From Stenotrophomonas maltophilia (GTDB lineage: Bacteria; Pseudomonadota; Gammaproteobacteria; Xanthomonadales; Xanthomonadaceae): a stretch of DNA of 64,000 nt. The position numbers and the translations under genes are program-made. A model generated the notes under the pieces. The model ran no database searches. It was not told the DNA's origin and saw nothing but the letters and a program-made list of their open reading frames with translations. Location of the stretch: positions 55,074 through 119,073 of the forward strand of contig NZ_RXLZ01000004.1 in assembly GCF_003970865.1 (NCBI RefSeq), written 5' to 3'. Positions 21,573-31,361 of this stretch are shown here, piece by piece; the first letter of the stretch is position 1; each line of letters opens with the position of its first letter.

Positions 21573-23636
21573 ATGAAAATGACTTCCCGCCCCGCGGGCG
21601 CCTGTGCGCGCCTGCCGGTTGCCCTTGGCCTGGCCGTGGCCGCATCACTGGCCCACGCTGCGCCCGCCGAGCAGGCGCGCACCCTCGACACGATGGTGGT
21701 CACCGCCGCCGCACCGTCCTCGCCGCTGCACTGGGTGACCGATCCGCGCCTGCCGCGGCAGCCGGTGCCGGCCAGCGACGGTGCCGATTACCTGAAGACC
21801 GTCCCCGGCTTCTCCGCCATCCGCAATGGCGGCACCAATGGTGACCCGGTGCTGCGCGGCATGTTCGGTTCGCGGCTGAACATCCTCAGCAATGACGGCA
21901 ACCTGATCGGTGCCTGCCCGTCGCGCATGGACAATCCGCTGTCCTACATCGCGCCGGAGAGCTTCGACCGGTTGACCATCATCAAGGGCCCGCAGAGCGT
22001 GCGCTGGGGCGCAGGAGCTTCGGCCGGAACCGTGCGTTTCGAGCGCGATACGCCGCGCTTCGAGGAACCGGGCCTGCGTGCGGACGCCAGCGCGTTGGTC
22101 GGCTCGCGCAACCGCAACGACCAGGTGCTGGACCTGACCCTGGGCAATCCGACCGGCTATGTGCGCGCCAGCGGCAACCGTTCCGAAGCTGACGACTACA
22201 AGGATGGCCACGGTGATGTGGTGCCGTCGAAGTGGCGCAAGTGGAATGGCGACGTGGCCATCGGCTGGACGCCGGATGCCGACACGCTGCTGGAAATCTC
22301 CGCCGGTGCCGGCGATGCCATCGCGCGTTACGCCGGGCGCGGCATGGACGGCGCCGCGTTCGAACGCACCAGCTACGCGGCGCGCTTCGAGAGGCGCAAT
22401 CTGCCGGGTGCGTGGGACACGTTGCAGGCCAACGTGTACTACAACGAAGCCGACCACGTGATGGACAACTACACGCTGCGCACGCCGAACCCGCACAGCA
22501 TGATGCCGATGCCGATGGCGTCGAACGTGGATCGCCGTACCCAGGGCGGCCGGGTCAGTTCCGAGTGGCGCTGGCAGGACGTGCAGCTGGTGGCGGGCGT
22601 GGATGGCGAGGACAGCCGCCATCGTGGCCGCATGGGCATGGGCCGCGACACCTACCGCCAGGCCGCCTGGGAGACCGATGCCAACTTCCGCCGCTACGGC
22701 GTGTTCACCGAGTTGACCCTCGGCGCCGGCACCGACCAGCGCTGGATCAGTGGCCTGCGCATCGACCGCGCCAGCGTCCGCGATGAGCGGCAATCGATCC
22801 GTGGAATGATGGGTAACCGGCCCAACCCCACCGCCGGGCAGACGCGCAAGGAATGGCTCGGCAGCGCTTTCCTGCGTTACGAGCAGGACCTGGCCGATGG
22901 CCTGACCTGGTACGCCGGGCTCGGCCACAGTGAACGCATGCCTGACTACTGGGAGCTGTTCTCGCCCAACCATGGCCCGGCCGGCGCAGTGAACGCGTTC
23001 ACCGGCGTGCAGCCCGAACGCACCACCCAGCTCGACGTCGGCCTGCAGTACAAGGGACCGCGCGTGCAGGCGTGGGTTTCGGCGTACGCCGGGCAGATCC
23101 AGGACTACATCCTGTTCACCTACCACGGCAGCGGCATGATGGGCATGAGCCAGGCCCGTAATGTCGACGCGCGCATCGCCGGTGCCGAGGCGGGCCTGGA
23201 AGTGAGCGTGGCCGAGCAGTGGAAGCTGGGCGGCACGCTGGCCTATGCCTGGGGCGAGAACCGCGACCAGCAGCGTCCGCTGCCGCAGATGCCGCCGCTG
23301 GAAGCACGCCTGAGTGCGAACTGGGAAGGCGAGCGCTGGAGTGCCGGTGCGCTGCTGCGCGCGGTGACCCATCAGCATCGTGTCGCAAATGGCGAGGGCA
23401 ATGTGGTTGCGCAGGACCTGGGGCCGAGTGCCGGCTTCGCCACCTTCGCGCTCAACGCCGCCTATCGCTTCAGTTCGCAGCTGCAGCTCAGCGCGGGTGT
23501 CGACAACCTGTTCGACCGTGCCTACAGCGAGCACCTGAACTTGGCCGGCAGCGCCGACTTTGGTTTCCCGGCTGACCCGGTGCGCATCAACGAGCCAGGC
23601 CGCAGCCTGTGGATGAAGGTGAACTACCGGTACTGA
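21573..23636 (+). CDS. oprC: TonB-dependent copper receptor (OprC/NosA-like)
   Basis: A 687-residue outer-membrane beta-barrel receptor with a signal peptide (cleavage near AHA/APAEQ) and a TonB box region TLDTMVVTAAA. A plug domain follows (about 65-170, containing PVLRGMFGSRLNILSNDG and the CPSRMDNPLSY segment), then a barrel ending in the aromatic C-terminus MKVNYRY. Met-rich clusters (HSMMPMPMAS, GRMGMGRD, GSGMMGMSQ) fit copper binding. Family relatives in Pseudomonas include OprC and NosA. Transcribed behind the DUF2946 gene with a 72-base gap. Confidence 0.88.
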   Translation: MKMTSRPAGACARLPVALGLAVAASLAHAAPAEQARTLDTMVVTAAAPSSPLHWVTDPRLPRQPVPASDGADYLKTVPGFSAIRNGGTNGDPVLRGMFGSRLNILSNDGNLIGACPSRMDNPLSYIAPESFDRLTIIKGPQSVRWGAGASAGTVRFERDTPRFEEPGLRADASALVGSRNRNDQVLDLTLGNPTGYVRASGNRSEADDYKDGHGDVVPSKWRKWNGDVAIGWTPDADTLLEISAGAGDAIARYAGRGMDGAAFERTSYAARFERRNLPGAWDTLQANVYYNEADHVMDNYTLRTPNPHSMMPMPMASNVDRRTQGGRVSSEWRWQDVQLVAGVDGEDSRHRGRMGMGRDTYRQAAWETDANFRRYGVFTELTLGAGTDQRWISGLRIDRASVRDERQSIRGMMGNRPNPTAGQTRKEWLGSAFLRYEQDLADGLTWYAGLGHSERMPDYWELFSPNHGPAGAVNAFTGVQPERTTQLDVGLQYKGPRVQAWVSAYAGQIQDYILFTYHGSGMMGMSQARNVDARIAGAEAGLEVSVAEQWKLGGTLAYAWGENRDQQRPLPQMPPLEARLSANWEGERWSAGALLRAVTHQHRVANGEGNVVAQDLGPSAGFATFALNAAYRFSSQLQLSAGVDNLFDRAYSEHLNLAGSADFGFPADPVRINEPGRSLWMKVNYRY

Positions 23637-23656
23637 TCCGCCGGGGATAAAAAACC

Positions 23657-23686
23657 GGGGCCGGATCCCCGCCAGGATCCGTCCCC
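23657..23686 (+). repeat. Post-stop hairpin of the GGGGCCGGATCC family, downstream of the copper receptor
   Basis: GGGGCCGGATCC and GGATCCGTCCCC pair across CCGCCA, 20 bases after the stop codon. A second hairpin GCCCGAC/GTCGGGC follows at 23687-23707. The rest of the 270-base gap up to the next gene holds a CTTCGACTCTAC fragment resembling half a SMAG repeat and no gene. Confidence 0.6.
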
Positions 23687-23909
23687 GCCCGACGCCCTCC
23701 GTCGGGCAGCTTCGACTCTACGATGGCAACGCCTGCGGTGCACGGCTGGATACACCTCGACACATGCCGACACCGCTGCTGCCAGCCTTGCACGGAACGG
23801 GTTCACGGCGCTATCGCGACGCCGGTTCCACGCCGGTAAACGCTTGGCACATATCGCTTCTGTGGGCGCTTGCCTACACTCGGCGGCCGTGGATCACTCA
23901 GGACCGTTC

Positions 23910-25016
23910 ATGTTGGCTCGCATCGCTTCGACCCTGGCCCTTGGCCTCAGCCTGGCCGTGCTGGCCGGGTGCGCGGGCAAACAGGAGGCCGCCGCCCGTC
24001 GGCAGGGAGAAGCGGTGCCGGTCACCGCGCAGGTCGTGCAGTCCACGCAGTGGAACGACACGCTGCAGGCATTGGGTACGGCCAAGGCGCGCGAATCCAT
24101 CAGCGTGACCGCCAAGGTCAGCGAGATCGTCGAGAAGGTGCACTTCGAAAGCGGCCAGCATGTCGCCGCCGGTGCGCCGATCGTGACCCTGCGCGGGCAG
24201 GCCCAGGAGGCCGCGCTGGTGCAGGCGCAGGCCACCTTCCATGAGGCCGACCAGCTGTACAAGCGCCAGCGCGAGCTGGCCACGCAGCGGCTGGTGTCCA
24301 GCGCCACGCTGGATACGCAGAAGTCGATCCGCGATGCCGCCGAGGCGCGCGTGGCACAGATGCAGTCGGACATCGGTGACCGCCGCGTGCGTGCGCCGTT
24401 CGCCGGTGTGCTCGGCATCCGCCAGGTCAGCCCGGGCACGTTGCTGACGCCGACCACGGTGATCGCCACGCTCGATGACATCGAGCACATGCACATCGAT
24501 TTCCAGGTGCCGGAAGTGGAACTGGCCGCGCTGGGTGTCGGTGACAAGGTCAGTGCCACCAGCGTGGCGTGGCCGGGCCGTACCTTCGAGGGCGTGGTCA
24601 GCACCATCGATGCACGCATTGATCCGGCCACCCGTGCGGTGACCGTGCGCGCCGACTTCGCCAACGGCGACCATGCCCTGCGCCCGGGCATGCTGCTGGA
24701 CGTGCGCCTGTTCCATCCCGAGCGCCCGGCGCTGGTGATTCCGGAAATCGCGGTGGTGCAGGTCGGTCGCGATACCTTCGTGTACCGCATCACCGCCGAC
24801 GACAGCGTCGAGCGTGTGGACGTGATTACCGGTGCGCGCCGTGCCGGCGTGGTCGAGATCAAGCAGGGCCTGGAAGCAGGCCAGCGCATCGTGGTCGATG
24901 GCACCGGCAAGCTGCGCCCGGGCCTGAAGGTCGCGGCAAAGGACGCGGCCCCGGCCACGGGTGCCAAGCCGGCTGATGCACCGGCGCCGGTCGCGGCCGA
25001 GGGCCACGGCGGATGA
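23910..25016 (+). CDS. RND efflux periplasmic adaptor (membrane fusion lipoprotein)
   Basis: A 368-residue HlyD/AcrA-type adaptor. The N-terminus is a lipoprotein signal (LAVLAGC), then a lipoyl half-motif (SEIVEKVHFESGQHVAAGAPIV), a coiled-coil hairpin (about 90-150, with the second lipoyl half RVRAPFAGVLGIRQVSPG), the beta-barrel domain and the membrane-proximal domain. It joins an inner-membrane RND pump to an outer-membrane channel. The stop overlaps the pump gene start, so the two are one operon. The first in-frame ATG lies upstream of a spacer lacking similarity, so the later ATG before the signal peptide was chosen. Confidence 0.93.
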   Translation: MLARIASTLALGLSLAVLAGCAGKQEAAARRQGEAVPVTAQVVQSTQWNDTLQALGTAKARESISVTAKVSEIVEKVHFESGQHVAAGAPIVTLRGQAQEAALVQAQATFHEADQLYKRQRELATQRLVSSATLDTQKSIRDAAEARVAQMQSDIGDRRVRAPFAGVLGIRQVSPGTLLTPTTVIATLDDIEHMHIDFQVPEVELAALGVGDKVSATSVAWPGRTFEGVVSTIDARIDPATRAVTVRADFANGDHALRPGMLLDVRLFHPERPALVIPEIAVVQVGRDTFVYRITADDSVERVDVITGARRAGVVEIKQGLEAGQRIVVDGTGKLRPGLKVAAKDAAPATGAKPADAPAPVAAEGHGG

Positions 25017-28000
25017 AGCTGTCCGACATCTCCATCCAGCGGCCGGTATTCGCCGTGGTGATGAGCCTGTTGCTGCTGGTGCTGGGCGTGATGTCCTTCA
25101 CCCGCCTGACCCTGCGCGAACTGCCTGCCATCGATCCGCCGATCGTCTCGGTGTCGGTGGATTACACCGGCGCCTCGGCGGCGGTCATCGAAAGCCGCAT
25201 CACCCAGGTGCTGGAAGATGCGCTGGCCGGCATCGAAGGCATCGATACGATCAACGCGCGCAGCACCAACGGCCGTTCGCAGGTCAGCATCGAGTTCACC
25301 TCCAACCGCGATATCGAAGCGGCGGCCAACGACGTGCGCGATGCGGTCAGCCGCGTCGCCGACCGCATGCCGGAAGAGGCGCGTCCGCCGGAAATCGCCA
25401 AGGTCGAAAGCGATGCCGACCCGATCATCTGGTTCAACATGGTCTCCTCGACCATGGACACGCTGGAGCTGAGCGACTACGCCGACCGCTACGTGGTCGA
25501 CCGATTCTCCAGCCTCGACGGCGTGGCCCAGGTCCGCATCGGTGGCCGCCAGCGCTATGCGATGCGCATCTGGCTGGACCGCGACCAGCTGGCCGCACGC
25601 GGGCTGACCACCGGCGACGTGGAAACCGCGCTGCGCAACGAGAACGTGGAACTGCCGGCCGGCCGCATCGAGTCGACCGACCGTGATTTCACCCTGCGCG
25701 TGGAGCGCAACTACATCAAGCCGGAAGACTTCGCGACCATCCCGCTGGGCAAGGGCCGCGACGGCTACGTGGTGCGCATGGGCGATGTGGCGAAGATCGA
25801 GCTGGCCTCGGCCGAGCGCCGCGCCTACTACCGCAGCAACGGCGAGCCGGGCATCGGCCTGGGCATCGTCAAGACCTCCACCGCCAACTCGCTGGACGTG
25901 GCGCGTACCGCGCGCGCTGAAGCCGAGCGGGTAGCACTGACCCTGCCCAAGGGCACGCAGATCTTCGTCGCCTTCGACAACACCACCTTCATCGAAGCCG
26001 CGGTGGACCGCGTCTATGCCACGCTGGTGGAAGCGATGATCCTGGTGCTGGCGGTGATCTGGCTGTTCCTTGGCAGTTTCCGCGCCGCATTGATTCCCGC
26101 AGTGACGGTGCCGGTCTGCCTGGTCGCGGCGTTCATCGCGCTGTATGCGTTCGACTTCTCGATCAACCTGCTGACCCTGCTTGCCCTGGTGCTGTGCATT
26201 GGCCTGGTGGTGGACGATGCGATCGTGGTGGTGGAGAACGTGCAGCGCCGCATCGACCTGGGCGAGCCACCGCTGGTGGCCTCCAAGCGCGGTACCACGC
26301 AGGTCGCTTTCGCGGTGATTGCCACCACCGCGGTGCTGGTGGCGGTGTTCCTGCCGGTCGGTTTCCTGGAAGGCAACACCGGGCGCCTGTTCCGTGAACT
26401 GGCGGTGGCGCTGGCGGCGGCGGTGGCGTTGTCCGCCTTCGTGGCGCTGACGTTGACGCCGATGATGGCCTCCAAGCTGCTCAAGCCGCACACCGGGCAG
26501 GCACCGCGCGGGCTGCATGGCTTCATCAACCGTAATCTGGAGCGCCTGGCAGGTGCCTATGGGCGGGTGCTCGACCACCACGTCGACCGCACCTGGATCT
26601 ACCTGCTGGTGATGGTGGCTGCACTGGCCGCCAGCTGGGGCCTGCTCAAGCTGCTGCCGTCGGAACTGGCGCCGGCCGAAGACCGTGGCTCGTTCCAGAT
26701 CATGATCGACGGCCCGGAAGGTGCCGGCTACGACTACACCGTGCAGCAGGTGCAGCAGGTGGAAGCGATGCTGGCACCGCATGTCGGCCCGGACAAACCC
26801 ATCGTGCGCGCCAACCCGCGCGTGCCGGGCGGCTGGGGCGCCAGCGAGGAAATGCACACCGGCCGCGTCAGCATCTTCCTGCAGCCGTGGCGCCAGCGCA
26901 GCGAGGGCACGCCGGAAGTGGCCAATGAGCTGCAGAAGGAACTGGACACCATCCGCGGCGTGCGCGTACGCACGCAGGTCGGCGGTGGCCTGGTGCGCAG
27001 CGGCGGGCAGCCATTCCAGATCGTGCTGGGCGGGCCGGAATATGCCGAGATCGCGCAGTGGCGCGACCGCATCCTGCTGCGCATGGCCGACAATCCCGGC
27101 CTGGTCGGCCCGGACTCGGACTACAAGGAAACGCGACCGCAGATGCGGGTCAACATCGACCGCCAGCGTGCGGCCGACCTCGGCGTGCCGGTCACCGCGA
27201 TCGGTTCGGCACTGGAAACCATGATGGGCTCGCGCCGCGTCACCACCTTCGTCGACAACGGCGAGGAGTACGACGTGCTGGTGCAGGCCGGTCGCGATGG
27301 CCGTGCCAGCCCGGCCGACCTGGCCGCGATCCGCGTGCGCGCTACCTCCGGCGAACTGGTGCCACTGTCCAACCTGGTCACGCTGAGCGAAGTGGCCGAG
27401 GCCGGTACCCTGAACCGCTTCAACCGCCTGCGCTCGATCACCATCAATGCTGGCCTGGCGCCGGGGTATCCGCTGGGTGAGGCCATCTCCTGGGCGCAGC
27501 AGGTCACGCGCGAAGAGCTGCCGCAGTACGCGCAGGTGAACTGGAAGGGCGAATCACGCGAGTACCAGAGCGCTGGTGGCGCGGTGCTGCTGACCTTCGC
27601 GATGGCCCTGCTGGTGGTCTACCTGGTGCTGGCCGCACAGTTCGAAAGCTTCATCCACCCGCTAACCATCATGCTGACCGTGCCGCTGGGCGTGCTCGGT
27701 GCGCTGGTCGGGTTGTGGGTGAGCGGCGGCACGGTGAACCTGTTCAGCCAGATCGGCATCGTCATGCTGGTCGGCCTGGCAGCGAAGAACGGCATCCTCA
27801 TCGTCGAATTCGCCAACCAGCTGCGCGACGACGGAAGAACCGTGCGCGAGGCGATCATCGAATCGGCGATGGTGCGCCTGCGCCCGATCCTGATGACCTC
27901 CATCGCCACCGTGGTCGGCGCGATCCCGCTGGTAGTGGCCGGTGGCCCCGGTTCGGCCAGTCGTGGCACGATCGGCATCGTGATCATCTTCGGCGTGACC

Positions 28001-28138
28001 CTCTCCACCTTCCTGTCGCTGTTCGTGGTGCCGGCGTTCTACGCGCGGCTGGCCCCGTACACCCGCTCGCCGGAAGCGGTAAAGCGCGAGCTGGAGAAGC
28101 AGGAAGCGGAGTCGCCCTCGGTGGGTGGCCATGCCTGA
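25013..28138 (+). CDS. RND multidrug efflux transporter, inner-membrane pump
   Basis: A 1041-residue HAE1-type pump with the expected twelve membrane helices and two large periplasmic loops. Proton-relay residues are present: Asp401 and Asp402 in LVVDDAIVVVE (TM4) and Lys925 in AAKNGILIVEFAN (TM10). The N-terminus MKLSDISIQRPVFAVVMS is typical. S. maltophilia has several named Sme pumps; I do not assign this one to any of them. There is no outer-membrane factor gene and no adjacent regulator, so it must share a channel encoded elsewhere. Substrates unknown. Confidence 0.95.
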   Translation: MKLSDISIQRPVFAVVMSLLLLVLGVMSFTRLTLRELPAIDPPIVSVSVDYTGASAAVIESRITQVLEDALAGIEGIDTINARSTNGRSQVSIEFTSNRDIEAAANDVRDAVSRVADRMPEEARPPEIAKVESDADPIIWFNMVSSTMDTLELSDYADRYVVDRFSSLDGVAQVRIGGRQRYAMRIWLDRDQLAARGLTTGDVETALRNENVELPAGRIESTDRDFTLRVERNYIKPEDFATIPLGKGRDGYVVRMGDVAKIELASAERRAYYRSNGEPGIGLGIVKTSTANSLDVARTARAEAERVALTLPKGTQIFVAFDNTTFIEAAVDRVYATLVEAMILVLAVIWLFLGSFRAALIPAVTVPVCLVAAFIALYAFDFSINLLTLLALVLCIGLVVDDAIVVVENVQRRIDLGEPPLVASKRGTTQVAFAVIATTAVLVAVFLPVGFLEGNTGRLFRELAVALAAAVALSAFVALTLTPMMASKLLKPHTGQAPRGLHGFINRNLERLAGAYGRVLDHHVDRTWIYLLVMVAALAASWGLLKLLPSELAPAEDRGSFQIMIDGPEGAGYDYTVQQVQQVEAMLAPHVGPDKPIVRANPRVPGGWGASEEMHTGRVSIFLQPWRQRSEGTPEVANELQKELDTIRGVRVRTQVGGGLVRSGGQPFQIVLGGPEYAEIAQWRDRILLRMADNPGLVGPDSDYKETRPQMRVNIDRQRAADLGVPVTAIGSALETMMGSRRVTTFVDNGEEYDVLVQAGRDGRASPADLAAIRVRATSGELVPLSNLVTLSEVAEAGTLNRFNRLRSITINAGLAPGYPLGEAISWAQQVTREELPQYAQVNWKGESREYQSAGGAVLLTFAMALLVVYLVLAAQFESFIHPLTIMLTVPLGVLGALVGLWVSGGTVNLFSQIGIVMLVGLAAKNGILIVEFANQLRDDGRTVREAIIESAMVRLRPILMTSIATVVGAIPLVVAGGPGSASRGTIGIVIIFGVTLSTFLSLFVVPAFYARLAPYTRSPEAVKRELEKQEAESPSVGGHA

Positions 28139-28670
28139 TCCAACCACTCTGCTGCGGGGCGACGGCTTCCAGCTGCGCCCCTGGCGCCCGGATGATCTGG
28201 AATCGCTGCTGCGCCATGCCAACGACGCCGAGGTGTCGAGGGGCCTGCGTGATCGCTTCCCGTACCCGTACACGCGCGAGGATGGCGAGGCCTTCCTCGC
28301 CGGCCGCGTGCTGGCCCCCGGCACCCTGAACCTGGCCATCGAGATCGACGGCCACGCCTGCGGCAGCGTCGGGGCCCAGCAGGGCGTGGCCGAGCGTGGG
28401 CATACCGCCGAACTGGGTTACTGGCTCGGTCAGGCCTACTGGGGCCAGGGCCTGATGACCCGCGCGGTCGGCCTGTTCGCGCCGTGGGTGATGGACGAAC
28501 TGCGCCTGTTCAGGCTGCAGGCCACGGTGGTCGACTTCAACCTCGGCTCGGCCCGGGTGCTGGAGAAGAACGGTTTCCAGGAAGAGGGCGTGGAGCGCTG
28601 TGCGGTCTACAAGCGCGGGGTGCTGCACGACCTGCGCCGCTTTGCCCGGGTACGCACGCAGCTGTCCTGA
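28131..28670 (+). CDS. GNAT-family N-acetyltransferase (RimJ/RimL-like)
   Basis: A 179-residue acetyltransferase_3 protein with the FQLRPWRPDDLESLLRHAND entry block, the acetyl-CoA loop GYWLGQAYWGQGLMTRAV, and NLGSARVLEKNGFQEEGVE near the end. The ATG overlaps the last eight bases of the pump gene; a GTG two codons earlier is an alternative. Co-transcription with the efflux operon is likely, although a link in function is not evident. Confidence 0.88.
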   Translation: MPDPTTLLRGDGFQLRPWRPDDLESLLRHANDAEVSRGLRDRFPYPYTREDGEAFLAGRVLAPGTLNLAIEIDGHACGSVGAQQGVAERGHTAELGYWLGQAYWGQGLMTRAVGLFAPWVMDELRLFRLQATVVDFNLGSARVLEKNGFQEEGVERCAVYKRGVLHDLRRFARVRTQLS

Positions 28671-28850
28671 ACACGCAGGCTGGCCGCCGTAGAGCCGAGC
28701 CCATGCCCGGCTTCCGCCGTCAGCCAGGGCTGGGCAGGGGCTCGACCCAGCAAAACAGCGCTACCGCAGCGGCCTTCGATCAGGGAGAATCGACCGGTCC
28801 CCTCCAGCCGACGGGACGTCCTTACAACCCGCCGACTGGAGAGAGCGCGC

Positions 28851-30371
28851 GTGGAAGCTACCGTACATTTCATCAACAGCATCATCTGGAGCAAGGCACT
28901 GATCTTCGTGTGCCTGGGCGCCGGCCTGTTCTTCAGCCTGCGCACGCGCTTCATGCAGATCCGCGGCTTCTTCGAGATGTGCCGCCTCACCGTCAAGGGT
29001 GAGAAATCCGACGCTGGCGTGTCCTCGTTCCAGGCCCTGGCCATGTCGATGGCCGGCCGCATGGGCATCGGCAACATTGCCGGCGTGGCCACCGCCATCG
29101 CCTTCGGCGGCCCCGGTGCGATCTTCTGGATGTGGGTGATGGGCTTCCTCGGCGCGTCCACCTCGTACGTGGAATGCACCCTGGCGCAGATCTACAAGAC
29201 CAAGGACGCCGAAGGCCGCTACCGCGGTGGCCCGGCGTACTACATCGAAAAGGCCATGGGCCTGAAGTGGTACGCGCTGGCCTTCGCCATCGCCACGATC
29301 ATCGCCGCCGGCTTCCTGATGCCGGGCGTGCAGGCCAACGCCATCGCCGACAGCATCATCAACGCCTGCCGTGGCACCGCACTGTGCGGCCCGCTCGACG
29401 GCCAGGTTTTCGGCATGGAGTCGGTGCAGGCGCTGAAGCTGGGCATCGGCATCGTGGTCGCGCTGCTGCTGGGCGTGGTGATCTTCGGCGGCGTCAAGCG
29501 CATCGCCAACTTCGCCGAAGTGGTGGTGCCGTTCATGGCCGCCGGCTTCATCCTGATGGCCATCGTCATCATGATCATCAACTACGACCGCGTGCCGGAA
29601 ATGTTCGGCATCATCTTCAAGAGCGCCTTCGGCACCCACGCCGCGTTCGGCGCGATGATGGGTCTGGCAGTGGAGTGGGGCATCAAGCGCGGCATCTACG
29701 CCAACGAAGCCGGCCAGGGCTCGGGCCCGCATGCTGCAGCCGCTTCGGAAGTCTCGCACCCGGCCAAGCAGGGCTACGTGCAGGCCTTCGCCATCTACTT
29801 CGACACCATGATGGTGTGCACCGCCACCGCGTTCCTGATCCTGGCCAGCGGCACCTACAATGTGTACTCGCCGGCAGGTGCCGGCGCCCCGCCGATCTTC
29901 CAGGGCCTGGCCGGCATTCCGGAAGGCGCGGGCTACGCCCAGGCCGGTGTGGAAGCCGTGCTGCCGGGCTGGGGCTCGGCGTTCGTGTCCATCGCCATCT
30001 TCTTCTTCGCCTTCACCACCATCATGGCGTACTACTACATGGCCGAGACCAATCTCAGCTATGTGAACCACAACAAGAAGCGCCCGCTGACCGTGCTGGT
30101 GCTGCGCCTGGGCATCATCGGCATGGTGGTGTTCGGCGCGTTCCACAATGCCACCCTGGCCTGGGCGCTGGGTGACATCGGCGTGGGCCTGATGGCCTGG
30201 CTGAACATCATTGCCATCCTCATCATCCAGAAGCCGGCCATGCTGGCCCTGCGTGATTACGAACGACAGAAGAAGCTCGGCCTCGATCCGACCTTCGACC
30301 CCGATGCCCTGGGCATCAAGAACGCCGATTTCTGGCGTCAACGCAAGCTGGAGTTGTCCCGTAGTGAATGA
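28851..30371 (+). CDS. AGCS-family sodium:alanine/glycine symporter
   Basis: A 506-residue inner-membrane transporter. The AGCS signature region GRMGIGNIAGVATAIAFGGPGAIFWMW lies at about residues 63-90, and the family-typical GGPAYYIEKAMGLKW and KRGIYANEAGQGSGPHAAAAS follow. It imports alanine or glycine with sodium. The start is GTG preceded by TGGAGAG. The upstream 180 bases contain a GTAGAGCCGAGCCCATGC-type palindrome. The downstream TrmH gene overlaps its end. Confidence 0.93.
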   Translation: MEATVHFINSIIWSKALIFVCLGAGLFFSLRTRFMQIRGFFEMCRLTVKGEKSDAGVSSFQALAMSMAGRMGIGNIAGVATAIAFGGPGAIFWMWVMGFLGASTSYVECTLAQIYKTKDAEGRYRGGPAYYIEKAMGLKWYALAFAIATIIAAGFLMPGVQANAIADSIINACRGTALCGPLDGQVFGMESVQALKLGIGIVVALLLGVVIFGGVKRIANFAEVVVPFMAAGFILMAIVIMIINYDRVPEMFGIIFKSAFGTHAAFGAMMGLAVEWGIKRGIYANEAGQGSGPHAAAASEVSHPAKQGYVQAFAIYFDTMMVCTATAFLILASGTYNVYSPAGAGAPPIFQGLAGIPEGAGYAQAGVEAVLPGWGSAFVSIAIFFFAFTTIMAYYYMAETNLSYVNHNKKRPLTVLVLRLGIIGMVVFGAFHNATLAWALGDIGVGLMAWLNIIAILIIQKPAMLALRDYERQKKLGLDPTFDPDALGIKNADFWRQRKLELSRSE

Positions 30372-31197
30372 TCCCTGGAAGAACGCCCGCCGCCCGTCGT
30401 CGCGACCGCCGCGGGCCACCCCGCTGCCACCGCGTGAGGGCGGCACCCCGCCACCACCGGGGCGTGGCAACGACGAACTGCGCCTGTATGGCTGGAACGC
30501 CGTGCAGGCCCTGTTCGCCAAGCGCCCGCAGGCGCTGCGCAAGCTGTACCTGGTGGACGCGCTGATTCCGCGCATGCAGCCGGTGTTGAAGTGGTGCGTG
30601 GCCAACCGCGTGGGCTACCGCGTGGTGGAGGAGGGCGACCTCAACAAGCTGGCCGCTACCACGCACCACGAAGGCCTGGTGGCCGACGTGCTGCGCGCGC
30701 CGGTCGTGCCGCTGGCGCAGTGGCTGGAGGATCTTGGCGAAGGCCCGGCGTTGGCGCTGTGGCTGGACGGTGTGGGCAATCCGCACAACTTCGGTGCGAT
30801 CCTGCGCTCGGCCGCGCACTTCGGCGTCAAGGCGCTGCTGCTGCCGGCTGGCAGCACACTGGCGCTGTCCGGTGCCGCCGCGCGCGTGGCCGAGGGTGGT
30901 GCGGAGTCGGTGCCGCTGGTGCAGCTGCCGGAGACCGCGGATGCCATGGCACAGCTGCGTGCGGCCGGCTTCGGGCTGGCGGCGACCCTCGTTGATGGTG
31001 GCGACGACGTGTTCCGTGCGTCGCTGCCGTCGCGTCTTGTGTACGTGATGGGCGCTGAAGGCGAGGGCATGGACCGCAGCTTGGCCAGCGAATGCGACCT
31101 GCACGTCTCGATTCCCGGCAGCGGCGCGGTGGAAAGCCTGAATGTTGCTTCCGCCACGGCCGTGCTGCTGGCGCAGTGGGCAAGTCGCCGCGGCTGA
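30364..31197 (+). CDS. SpoU/TrmH-family RNA 2'-O-methyltransferase
   Basis: A 277-residue protein with a disordered Arg/Pro-rich N-terminus (about 1-40), then a SpoU substrate-binding domain (LRLYGWNAVQALFAKRP) and the knotted SPOUT domain. Its three motifs are DGVGNPHNFGAILRSA, VMGAEGEGM and SIPGSGAVESLNVASATAV. These are the motifs of TrmH/RlmB-type enzymes that methylate a ribose in tRNA or rRNA; the target cannot be assigned. The GTG start overlaps the symporter's 3' end by eight bases. Confidence 0.9.
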   Translation: MNDPWKNARRPSSRPPRATPLPPREGGTPPPPGRGNDELRLYGWNAVQALFAKRPQALRKLYLVDALIPRMQPVLKWCVANRVGYRVVEEGDLNKLAATTHHEGLVADVLRAPVVPLAQWLEDLGEGPALALWLDGVGNPHNFGAILRSAAHFGVKALLLPAGSTLALSGAAARVAEGGAESVPLVQLPETADAMAQLRAAGFGLAATLVDGGDDVFRASLPSRLVYVMGAEGEGMDRSLASECDLHVSIPGSGAVESLNVASATAVLLAQWASRRG

Positions 31198-31206
31198 GTG
31201 ACGCCC

Positions 31207-31352
31207 GGTGGGTGCGAACCTTGGTTCGCACCGCTCCTGCCGCTGCGCTCGCCGGGCATGGCCCGGCACTACCGATGCAGGACCCGCCGTGGTGGGTGCG
31301 AACCTTGGTTCGCACCACTCCTGCCGTTGCGTTCGCCGGGCATGGCCCGGCG
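31207..31352. repeat. Tandem 84-bp duplication of a double palindrome
   Basis: Two copies begin GGTGGGTGCGAACCTTGG at 31207 and 31291. Each has a GTGCGAACC/GGTTCGCAC stem, a CTCCTGCCG linker and a CCGGGCATGGCCCGG palindrome. The copies differ by a few substitutions. They lie between the convergent TrmH and M28 peptidase genes. Confidence 0.8.
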
Positions 31353-31361
31353 TTTACCGCA

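Noticed and set aside
23894..26857. 987-codon open frame antisense to the RND adaptor and pump genes
   Set aside because: Composition is His/Arg/Gln-rich without domains, as expected opposite a high-GC gene; the plus-strand genes are unmistakable.
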